From NCBI GenBank assembly GCA_017995695.1, contig JAGOIJ010000042.1:1-11944 (forward strand): a stretch of DNA of 11,944 nucleotides. Direction: 5' to 3'. A program made the position numbers and the translations under genes. Positions 1 through 7,900 of this stretch are shown one piece after another. The notes beneath the pieces are model-generated. The model saw nothing but the letters and a program-made list of their open reading frames with translations. It was not told where the DNA came from and ran no database searches. This DNA comes from Candidatus Omnitrophota bacterium. Lineage in GTDB: Bacteria; Omnitrophota; Gorgyraeia; Gygaellales; Profunditerraquicolaceae. How positions within the stretch are numbered: the stretch's first letter is position 1; every line of letters starts with the position of its first letter.

Positions 1-751
1 CCAGAGGGATCTGATAGATTGACTCGACATCTTTATTTTCGATAACTGCTTCTTTCTGAACATTGCAAAATAAAGAAATCTTCTCTTTCAAATCATTGGT
101 TAGACTTTTTTCCGTGCGACAGATCAACACATCCGGCTGGATGCCGATTTCACGCAGCGTCCCCACGCTATGCTGGGTAGGCTTGGTTTTAATCTCATCT
201 GCGCATTTGATATACGGCACCAGAGTGAGATGGATATACAGCACATTGTCCCTGCCCACTTCAAGCCCGAATTGACGCGCAGCCTCAAGAAAAGGTAAGC
301 TTTCGATATCGCCAACCGTGCCGCCCACTTCAACCAGAACAATATCAGCGCCGGTTACCTCAGCAACTTTTTTTACCCGCTCTTTTATTTCATTGGTGAT
401 ATGCGGAATTACTTGGATAGTCTTACCTAAATAATCGCCGCGGCGCTCGCGGGAAATGACCGTGCTATATACCTGGCCGGTCGTAACATTGTTGAACTTG
501 GTCATCTGGGCGCCGGTAAAACGCTCGTAGTGACCAAGATCTAAATCCGTCTCTGCGCCATCCTCAGTGACATAGACTTCGCCATGCTGAAAAGGATTCA
601 TCGTTCCCGGGTCGACGTTAAGATACGGGTCAAGCTTCATCAACGTCACCTTCAAGCCTCGTGCCTCCAAGATCTTGCCGATGGAAGCAGACGTAATGCC
701 CTTGCCTAAGCTTGAGATCACGCCACCGGTTATAAAGATATATTTTGTCAT
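1..751 (-). CDS. pyrG: CTP synthase, N-terminal half (partial, cut by the window edge)
   Basis: CTP synthase converts UTP to CTP in the cytoplasm using ATP and the amide nitrogen of glutamine, the last step of de novo pyrimidine nucleotide synthesis. About 250 of the roughly 535 residues usual for the family are present, all from the N-terminal synthetase (amidoligase) domain. The class I glutamine amidotransferase domain lies beyond the left edge. Visible landmarks are the P-loop GGVISSLGKG (residues 9-18), KLDPYLNVDPGTM (39-51), EDGAETDLDLGHYERF (about 63-78), the acidic motif VEVGGTVGDIES (about 138-149) and the UTP-site stretch TKPTQHSV. The start at 751 is secure because the family begins at this point (MTKYIFITGG). 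No purine-rich Shine-Dalgarno sequence precedes it. The sequence just before the ATG is instead a large hairpin with a T-rich tail (752-797). The gene has its own promoter at 837-865, so it need not depend on the upstream operon. Confidence 0.97.
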   Translation of the reverse strand, partial: MTKYIFITGGVISSLGKGITSASIGKILEARGLKVTLMKLDPYLNVDPGTMNPFQHGEVYVTEDGAETDLDLGHYERFTGAQMTKFNNVTTGQVYSTVISRERRGDYLGKTIQVIPHITNEIKERVKKVAEVTGADIVLVEVGGTVGDIESLPFLEAARQFGLEVGRDNVLYIHLTLVPYIKCADEIKTKPTQHSVGTLREIGIQPDVLICRTEKSLTNDLKEKISLFCNVQKEAVIENKDVESIYQIPL

Positions 752-797
752 ATAAAAATCAGGCGTTTAGCGCCGATAGTTCGGCCTCTAAACGCCT
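752..797 (-). terminator. Hairpin plus U-tract ending at the pyrG start codon (terminator or attenuator)
   Basis: On the minus strand a 10-base arm AGGCGTTTAG (797-788, plus-strand equivalent CTAAACGCCT) pairs perfectly with CTAAACGCCT (770-761). An inner stem of GCCGA with TCGGC (772-776 with 781-785) closes a four-base loop, giving about 15 base pairs interrupted by one small asymmetric internal loop. The stem is followed within two bases by TTTTTAT, and then by the pyrG ATG. This has the form of an intrinsic terminator. It lies downstream of the pyrG promoter, so it is inside the pyrG leader and would act as an attenuator or translation-control element as well as stopping read-through from the upstream operon. 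The plus-strand side also has a T-rich tail (798-808), so the element could terminate in both directions. Structure is seen in the sequence; function is inferred. Confidence 0.8.
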
Positions 798-810
798 TTG
801 TTTTGTTTGC

Positions 811-839
811 AGTTCTACACTGAACTACAATGGTGTAGT
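811..839. repeat. Overlapping short palindromes at the pyrG transcription start
   Basis: Two adjoining dyads cover the -10/start region of the pyrG promoter: ACTACA-ATGG-TGTAGT (824-839), which overlaps the -10, and AGTTC-TACACT-GAACT (811-826), which falls in the first bases of the leader. The loop of the second, TACACT (816-821), is also the inverted copy of the -10 hexamer (837-842). They could be an operator or a small leader hairpin. The symmetry is real, but the arms are only 5-6 bases, so chance is possible. Confidence 0.4.
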
Positions 840-865
840 GTACCATAATCATCACGCAATGTCAA
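837..865 (-). promoter_or_regulatory. Promoter of pyrG, sigma-70 type
   Basis: Reading the minus strand, a perfect -35 TTGACA (865-860) is separated by 17 bases from a -10 TACACT (842-837). A TGG precedes the -10, matching an extended -10 (TGn). The predicted transcription start is near 828-831, giving a leader of about 80 bases before the ATG at 751. The promoter sits in the gap just after the stop codon of the ATP-grasp gene, with no other gene to serve. The initial transcribed sequence has no run of G, so the reiterative-transcription attenuation known for pyrG of Bacillus is not apparent here. Confidence 0.8.
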
Positions 866-886
866 TATGAGGAAGCGCTCGTCAAA

Positions 887-3466
887 TCAAGGTTTACTTG
901 AGAAACAAACAACCTTCTGCGTTACCACATCAGACATGATTCGCAAACCTCTTGCGCTTACATCGTAAACACCAATAAGCTCCTCATATTTGGTGGATTC
1001 CGGAATCAGCTGCGCAAATAAGTTCTTTGATTGAGCTAACCAGGCGTTATTCAACGCAACTTCTTTCTTCTCGGGGAACAACGCAACATAAAATATATTA
1101 GTCTCAACTAAATCCTGGAAGAAATGCGTTCCGAACGACAATTCAGGCATAAGGTTGCCGGATGAAGATGCAACCTCTGCCAGAACGGTTACATTGTTAA
1201 TCTCGGCAAATTTAACCGGCACACCCAACGATGGCGTTGTCGTGCCCCATCTACCTGGCCCCATGAGGATTGTAGGCAGCTCCTCTTTATCGCGTATAGT
1301 CCGGTTTAACTTTCCCACGACGCGGGCAACCTCATACTTATCTGACAATGTCAGATTACTATATTTCTGCGGATCAACGCATATCACCCACGCTATCTTT
1401 TGCGATATATTGCCACCCAGAAAATAACCGCGCGACTCAAAAAGTATATTTGCTTTACTGATTTGGCTTGGGATTTCAACCTTATGGCCAAGCCCACGCG
1501 TCTGCAGAGGCCTACACTGCAATAGGTTTATCTTGAAGGCATCAGGGTGAGTAAAATTAACGGTAAATTCTATTTCTACCGGATATTGATATGCCTGCTC
1601 AAGAGATTCTAATATCCGCTTAAAAGAATCAATAAAGGAAGGCTCGTTAAAGACGTTATCGAGCGTCAATATCCAGGCGTCTTTTCCCTCGATGCCTCGC
1701 GCGCTCATCATACGCATAGCTTCATAATCTTTTGTTGCGATACGCTCGATATGGCTATATACCTTTTCGCTAATGATTTTTTCAAGCTGAACTGTTGCCA
1801 AGGAATTCTCTTTGGTATTAATGAGGTCAACCGCGTGCTGCGAATATCTTTTTACATCATCACGCTCCGAATACGGACGCCGCAAAGGATCATCGAGTGC
1901 AGCCATTCTCGGATAATCCCCCTCAACGCGATTGACTGCCCTTGTCCCAAGCCCGAAAACAAGCCTAAGCATACCCACCTTCGGATCCATAGCATCATTC
2001 CACACATACGTATTATAGGAAACCCCGACGCCGGCAAGGTCAGGAAAGAAATACTGTTTGTGTTCGGATCCAGAAACACGCTGCACTAATAAGGCCATTT
2101 GCTCATCTAGCTTATCAAGCCCCCGCTGTTTACGATACGTAAGGGCATCTTCATTCATCGTACTTGAATAGATCCGCTTGACTGCCTCCGCAAACTGGAT
2201 ATAGCGTTGTTCCGGCGTCCCCTGATTAGCCAAGAATATGCTCTCATATTTTCCGGCAAACGCGTTACCGAACCCATCCTCCAAAAGCGAGCTCGAGCGC
2301 AGGATAATCGGCGATGTGCCAAAATATTCGATTATCTGCTGAAAGTGTTCCATGATATCATCAGAGAAAACCCCATACAGCATTTTTTCCTTTAATATCG
2401 TTGCCGCTTGAAAATACCCTTCCTCCGTCTTTTGCTGCATGCGTAATTTCCACCAACGGTTCTGCACAATATAAGAATAAAATATATCTGAGCCGATATA
2501 GAATGAGTCGTGCGGCTCGGCAAGCTTATGCCAATCAAGCGACGCATCCTTCGACAATATCTTTCTGGCCAAAAGCATGCCTACGCTCTTGCCGCCGATA
2601 AAACCTGTGCCGATTAACCGTGATTTGATTGCAATAAGCTCTTCCAACGAAAAATAATGCATGGCAAGAGAAAGAATCTTTTTGTTCTTGGTAATCATTA
2701 ACGAGCACAATTCTTTCACCATGGCGCGAATCTTTTCTTTTGGCTGACGCTTTCTAACTAATTCTTCTGCCGCCAGGAAAAGGCGATCCCAATAATCAAG
2801 ATTACGCTTTGCGTTTTCTACGCCGGTATTACGGATATGGGTAAGTATCTTTGCTGCATTCGCGCTATCAGTCACGGGGATGCACACATCATTCTTTTTT
2901 TGATGAGGCAGAAACATGGTAGGGGTATACCTATTCCAGACCTTTAACGGGTGGACATAGAAACTGCCCTCGCAGTGGTACACATCGATAAGCAACTGTG
3001 TCGTTTCCCGGATGCGGGCAATAGACTTATAGGAATGGCTGTTGCGTAATATTGAAAAATACGTAACTGTCTTAAGCTCGTACAAATAAGGGCAGGTGAC
3101 CATAAAAAAGTTCCCGATCATAAGATCAGTAGCCCACGCAGAAAGAAGCTCAGAGAGGCAATCGAACACATAATATGCGCCTTCTCCTTCTTGCGTAATG
3201 ATGGTATTAATTTTAGTCGTAAATGACTCAAAGCCAGCATGCGCGTTTAATTCATAGCGCTTTATTGCCTTTGAAGGCTTAAGCAGTTCTTGATGTAAGG
3301 CAAAACGCAGGTAGACAACTTTCTTTTTCTCCTTAAGCGCTTCTTGCACAAAAGGCCTCACCAGATCTTTGTAATCCTTTATATCATCGATCTGCCAAAC
3401 CACATTATCGCCTACCCGCAAACCCGTAAGGATAGTGTCTAAACCCTTGATCCCTGTGCTTATCAT
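887..3466 (-). CDS. KaiC-like (degenerate) / PEP-synthase-type ATP-grasp fusion protein of unknown function
   Basis: This 859-residue protein has several recognisable parts. Residues 1-200 resemble a KaiC/RecA-like domain: it opens TGIKGLDTILTGL and has a Walker B-like YYVFDCLSEL (98-107), but QIDDIKDYKD replaces the Walker A GxxGxGKT, so this domain probably does not hydrolyse ATP. A helical linker (about 215-280) follows. Residues 285-655 are a PEP synthase/pyruvate phosphate dikinase N-terminal ATP-grasp domain, with GGKSVG (291-296), LRSSSLLEDGFGNAFAGKYE (389-408), FGLGTRAVNRVEGDYP (504-519) and EIEFT...LLQCRP (631-653). The C-terminal domain contains GPGRWG (736-741) and GTHFFQDL (779-786), seen in uncharacterised proteins annotated as PEP/pyruvate-binding. 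The swivelling phosphohistidine domain and PEP-binding barrel are absent, so it should not make PEP alone. The ATG is preceded by GGGGGA, which overlaps the gltD stop 9 bases upstream, implying translational coupling. It may sense or modify something linked to carbon and nitrogen status; this is inference. Confidence 0.85.
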   Translation of the reverse strand: MISTGIKGLDTILTGLRVGDNVVWQIDDIKDYKDLVRPFVQEALKEKKKVVYLRFALHQELLKPSKAIKRYELNAHAGFESFTTKINTIITQEGEGAYYVFDCLSELLSAWATDLMIGNFFMVTCPYLYELKTVTYFSILRNSHSYKSIARIRETTQLLIDVYHCEGSFYVHPLKVWNRYTPTMFLPHQKKNDVCIPVTDSANAAKILTHIRNTGVENAKRNLDYWDRLFLAAEELVRKRQPKEKIRAMVKELCSLMITKNKKILSLAMHYFSLEELIAIKSRLIGTGFIGGKSVGMLLARKILSKDASLDWHKLAEPHDSFYIGSDIFYSYIVQNRWWKLRMQQKTEEGYFQAATILKEKMLYGVFSDDIMEHFQQIIEYFGTSPIILRSSSLLEDGFGNAFAGKYESIFLANQGTPEQRYIQFAEAVKRIYSSTMNEDALTYRKQRGLDKLDEQMALLVQRVSGSEHKQYFFPDLAGVGVSYNTYVWNDAMDPKVGMLRLVFGLGTRAVNRVEGDYPRMAALDDPLRRPYSERDDVKRYSQHAVDLINTKENSLATVQLEKIISEKVYSHIERIATKDYEAMRMMSARGIEGKDAWILTLDNVFNEPSFIDSFKRILESLEQAYQYPVEIEFTVNFTHPDAFKINLLQCRPLQTRGLGHKVEIPSQISKANILFESRGYFLGGNISQKIAWVICVDPQKYSNLTLSDKYEVARVVGKLNRTIRDKEELPTILMGPGRWGTTTPSLGVPVKFAEINNVTVLAEVASSSGNLMPELSFGTHFFQDLVETNIFYVALFPEKKEVALNNAWLAQSKNLFAQLIPESTKYEELIGVYDVSARGLRIMSDVVTQKVVCFSSKP

Positions 3467-3478
3467 TGAATCCCCCTA
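3467..3478 (-). promoter_or_regulatory. Shine-Dalgarno of the ATP-grasp gene overlapping the gltD stop codon
   Basis: The minus-strand sequence TAGGGGGATTCA directly precedes the ATG at 3466. Its first three bases are the gltD stop codon, and GGGGGA gives a ribosome-binding site about 4 bases from the start. This fixes the start and points to termination-reinitiation coupling between gltD and the downstream gene. Confidence 0.7.
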
Positions 3479-4921
3479 TAGTAACGGTAAACGGCTTTCG
3501 CCCATTAAGTATGCATCCATATGCCGGGCGCAACGCCTTCCTTCAGCAATAGCCCACACCACCAATGACTGCCCACGTCTCATATCCCCGGCAGAAAAAA
3601 CTTTTTTTATTGACGTCTCATACTGTTCGTTTGTCTTGACATTCCCGCGCTGATCAAAGGCAACGCCGAGGTCGGTGAGCAATCCTGCATGCTCCGGATG
3701 CATAAAACCTACAGCCAGAAGGACCAAATCTGCTTTTATCTCAAACTCGCTGCCAGCGATCTCTTGCATGGCAGGGCAGGTCTTACCATCGCCCTTAAGA
3801 AAAGCTACCTGCACACAAGACAAACTTTTAACACGACCCCGCTCTCCAATAAAACGTTTGGTTAATACTGACCAATGACGCTCTCCCCCCTCTTCGTGGC
3901 TTGAGGATGTCTTTAAAAGCAAGGGATAGCGCGGCCAAGGGGCATCTTCGGTTCGACATTCCGCAGGCCTCGGCATGACTTCAATCTGCGTCACGCATGC
4001 AGCTCCCTGACGATGGGCAGTACCAACGCAATCAGATCCTGTATCCCCGCCTCCAATAACCACGACCCTCTTTTTTGCGGCATCGATTGCATCGGCTTTC
4101 GCAAACTTCTTACCAGATGCGCGTCTGTTTGATTGTTGCAGATAATCCATAGCAAAGTGTATGCCTTGCAATGCCCTCCCTTCGATGTTAAGATCCCGGG
4201 GCACGCGCGCGCCTCCCGCAAGGCAAACCGCATCAAAATCTTGTAATAATTTCTTCGACGTAATATCCTTGCCTACTTCTACGTTTGTCTTAAAAACAAC
4301 GCCTTCTTCTTCCCAAAGAGCTATGCGCCTATCGATAATATGTTTTTCCAGTTTAAAATCGGGGATACCATAACGTAATATACCTCCTACTTTGTCATCC
4401 CTCTCAAAGACAACAACGTTATGTCCGGCCCGGTTCAGTTGTGCCGCGCACGACAAACCAGCAGGACCGGAGCCAACAACGGCAATACGTTTTCCTGTTA
4501 GCTTCTGTTTGCGCGAAGCCTTAACTAATCCGTTTTTAAAACCGGCTTCAATAATGGAAAGCTCATTTTCGCGGATAGTTACGGCATCATCGTTTAAACC
4601 TAACACGCATGAGTATTCGCACAATGCCGGGCACACCCTACCGGTTATCTCCGGCAGGTTGTTTGTTGCCTCTAACAACGCAAGCGCTGCCTTCCAGTTC
4701 CCGCGAAACATATAATCATTCCACTCTGGGATATAGTTTCCTATGGGACAACCGTCATGACAAAAAGGAGTGCCGCAATCCATACAGCGCGATGCCTGTT
4801 CTTGCGCTTGAGATTCAGCCCGCAAAGGAGCGACCTCTTTATAATCGGCAACACGCTCGCACACTGCCCGATACGCGCTATTACGCCGCGCCACCTTAAG
4901 AAAACCTCGTACCTCACCCAT
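3476..4921 (-). CDS. gltD: Glutamate synthase (NADPH) small subunit
   Basis: The beta subunit of NADPH-GOGAT oxidises NADPH on FAD and passes electrons through iron-sulfur clusters to the FMN of GltB. The chosen 481-residue product starts MGEVRGFLKV, the family's usual beginning. The open frame extends to 4954, but the ATG at 4921 has GGAGAAG about 7 bases upstream and gives the normal length. Cysteines 46, 49, 54 and 58 (CMDCGTPFCHDGCP), and 97, 101 and 105 (CPALCEYSC), form the N-terminal 4Fe-4S region. GSGPAG (150-155) is the FAD dinucleotide-binding loop, followed by the flavoprotein motif VGGILRYGIPDFKLEK. GGGDTGSD (290-297) is the NADPH-binding loop, and AGDMRRGQSLVVWAIAEGR (444-462) is the C-terminal FAD contact. 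The gene overlaps gltB by 8 bases upstream and is followed after 9 bases by the ATP-grasp gene. It is complete, with no missing key residue seen. Confidence 0.96.
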   Translation of the reverse strand: MGEVRGFLKVARRNSAYRAVCERVADYKEVAPLRAESQAQEQASRCMDCGTPFCHDGCPIGNYIPEWNDYMFRGNWKAALALLEATNNLPEITGRVCPALCEYSCVLGLNDDAVTIRENELSIIEAGFKNGLVKASRKQKLTGKRIAVVGSGPAGLSCAAQLNRAGHNVVVFERDDKVGGILRYGIPDFKLEKHIIDRRIALWEEEGVVFKTNVEVGKDITSKKLLQDFDAVCLAGGARVPRDLNIEGRALQGIHFAMDYLQQSNRRASGKKFAKADAIDAAKKRVVVIGGGDTGSDCVGTAHRQGAACVTQIEVMPRPAECRTEDAPWPRYPLLLKTSSSHEEGGERHWSVLTKRFIGERGRVKSLSCVQVAFLKGDGKTCPAMQEIAGSEFEIKADLVLLAVGFMHPEHAGLLTDLGVAFDQRGNVKTNEQYETSIKKVFSAGDMRRGQSLVVWAIAEGRRCARHMDAYLMGESRLPLL

Positions 4922-7900
4922 CGGACTTCTCCATGAGATCAAGTTTAACTTCAATATCTTTTCCTTCTAAGATACGTTTGTACTCTATCGGGATAACCCG
5001 GATAAATCGCTTAAGCTCCTCGCGCATATTATCCAGAATCATTTTCGCTTTTCTGCTTTTGGTATATTTATAATGATTCTGCAACAAATGATACAGCGTA
5101 TCCCTATCCTCCTCTTGCACGTTCTCTAACTCAACCATATCCCTGTTGCAGCGAGCCTTAAAATTTTTGGCTTGATCATAGACATACGCTATGCCACCTG
5201 ACATACCCGCGGCAAAATTTCTGCCGGTTTCACCCAAGACAAGGACCCGTCCTCCCGTCATATATTCACAACCATGATCGCCAACACCCTCCACCACTGC
5301 GTAGAGCCCTGAATTTCTGATACAAAATCTCTCACCAGCCGCGCCTGCTATATACGCCTCTCCCGCTATGGCGCCATAAAAGGTGGTATTACCGATAATG
5401 CTATTCTCATCAGCCTTGTAAAGTGAGCGCGCGTCTGGATAGATTATAATCTTTCCGCCTGATATTCCTTTTCCAACGTAATCATTGGCCATCCCCTCTA
5501 ATGCAAAGGTGATGCCCTTTGCAAGAAACGCGCCAAAACTCTGTCCGGCTATTCCCTTAAAAGAACATTTAATCGTATCTTCTAACAATACCCCATCCCC
5601 GCATCGTCTGCAAACTTCGCCACTCAACATTGCTCCCGTCGTTCTATTCGTGTTATTAATAGCGAACGATAAAGCAACAGGCTTATTCTCATCAAGAGAA
5701 GCCCGACACTGCTGTATGAGTTCCTGGTCCAAAACTGTTGCCAGGCCGCTATCCTGCTTTGTGGTGCAAAATCGGCTGGCTCCGGGGGAAAGTTCCGGCA
5801 TAAAAAGAATGCGAGAATAATCAATACCTTTTGCTTTTTTAGGGACAGCATCTTGGTTTACCTCAAGACAATCAGTCCTCCCGACCATTTCATCAATAGT
5901 TTTGAACCCAAGACTGGCCATAATCTCACGCAGCTCTTGCGAGACAAAACGAAAATAATTCACGATATACTCTGGTCTGCCCTGGAACCGCTTCTGCAAG
6001 ATAGCGTCCTGTGTCGCCACCCCCACCGAACAGTTATTAAGATGGCAATGCCGCAGCATGACGCAACCACTCACCACCAACACGGCTGTGCAGAAACCAA
6101 ATTCTTCTGCGCCGAGTAAAGCAGCCATTGCCACATCGCATCCGGTACGCATCTGGCCATCTGTTTGCAAACGCACTCTTGAGCGCAAGTTGTTCAACAA
6201 AAGCGTCTGGTGCGCTTCGGTGAGACCGAGCTCCCACGGAAGCCCGGCATGCCGTATTGAGCTACGCGGAGATGCGCCCGTGCCCCCGTCTCCTCCGGAA
6301 ATAAGAATCATATCGGCATGCCCTTTAGCAACACCCGCTGCAACTGTTCCCACGCCGATTTCTGAAACCAGTTTTACGCTTACGCGTGCGTGCGGATTCG
6401 CATTCTTCAGATCAAATATTAATTGCGCCAGATCCTCAATAGAATATATATCGTGATGCGGCGGCGGCGATATCAAGGTAACGCCCGGCGTCGTGTAACG
6501 GGTGCGGGCAATAATTTCGCTAACCTTATGCCCAGGCAATTGGCCTCCCTCGCCCGGCTTTGCCCCCTGGGCGATTTTAATCTGTATCTCATCCGCGTTT
6601 ACCAGATAATTAATCGTCACGCCGAATCTTCCGGAAGCGACCTGCTTAATAGCGCTTCTCTTGGAATCACCGTTCGGCAACGTGATAAACCTATTAGGAT
6701 CTTCTCCTCCCTCGCCGGTATTCGACTTGCCACCGATTCGGTTCATGGCAATCGCTATGGTCTCATGCGCTGCGCCACTAATCGAGCCAAAGCTCATCGC
6801 CCCGGTTACAAAACGCTTCATAATAGCCTCGACAGGCTCAACCGTTTCAATGGCAACCGGCTCACGCACTTTAAATCGTAAGAGACTACGCAAGGTTGCC
6901 GGATGCCCCGACTGATCATTAATCAACCGAGCAAACTCTTTATAGCGCTTATAATCATTAGCGCGTGTTGCATCTTGCAAAGAAGCAATGGTCTCGGGAT
7001 TCCAGAGATGAAATTCTCCATCTTTTTTCCATTGATACACGCCGCCGCTTGGTAAATATCCTTGATCAACGCTCTCTGCGCGATATGCTTGCTGATGGCG
7101 CTGGAGCGCCTCCTGGGCAATGCCGGTGAGACTCACGCCCTTCATACGCGAAGGGGTTCCGGTAAAATAACGCTCAATCAGCTCATCATCCAAACCAAGT
7201 GCCTCAAATATCTGCGCCCCACGGTAACTTCTAAGCGTTGAAATCCCCATTTTTGAAAGAATCTTTAAGATACCGTCAGTCAATGCCTTATGGTAATTCT
7301 TTACAGCGCTCTCTAGATTAACGGTCAATTCCTTTTCTTGAACAAGAAATGCTATTGCTTCATAAGCAAGATAAGGATTAACGCAATCTGCGCCATAGCC
7401 AAAGAGCAACGCCATATGATGCACTTCTCTTGGCTCTGCGCTTTCCACAATAAGGGCAACCTGCGAACGTATGGTCTTTTTTACCAGATACTGATGAATA
7501 GCGCTGGTCACTAATAGCGCCGGCAAAGCGATCCTGTCTTGATCTACGCCCCGATCGCTTACAATAATAAAAGAATAACCTTGTTCAATGGCGTACTCTG
7601 CTTCAAAGCAAATTCTCTCCAGCGCTTGCGTGAATCCCTCCACGCCGCTTGACGCATCAAAGAACGTATAGAGTGTCTTGGTTTTAAAACCATTGATACT
7701 GATATCGCGAATCTTGTCGAGATCCTCATTGCGCAACAACGGATTTCTTACCTTTAGCTTATGACTATGCGCAGGGCTTTGCTCAAGCACATTTTGGGCA
7801 GGGCCAATATAGCTTTCCAGACTCATTACCAGTTTTTCTCGGATTGAATCTATGGCTGGGTTGGTTACTTGGGCAAACAATTGTTTGAAATAATTATATA

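Noticed and set aside
887..3466. Annotation as functional PEP synthase (ppsA) or pyruvate phosphate dikinase (ppdK).
   Set aside because: The catalytic His swivelling domain (GGxxxHAA type motif) and the C-terminal PEP-binding barrel are absent, so only the ATP-grasp part is shared.
4922..4954. An 11-codon upstream extension of gltD (MKLNLISWRSP).
   Set aside because: It lies wholly inside the gltB 3' end. The ATG at 4921 has a good GGAGAAG site and matches the conserved GltD beginning.
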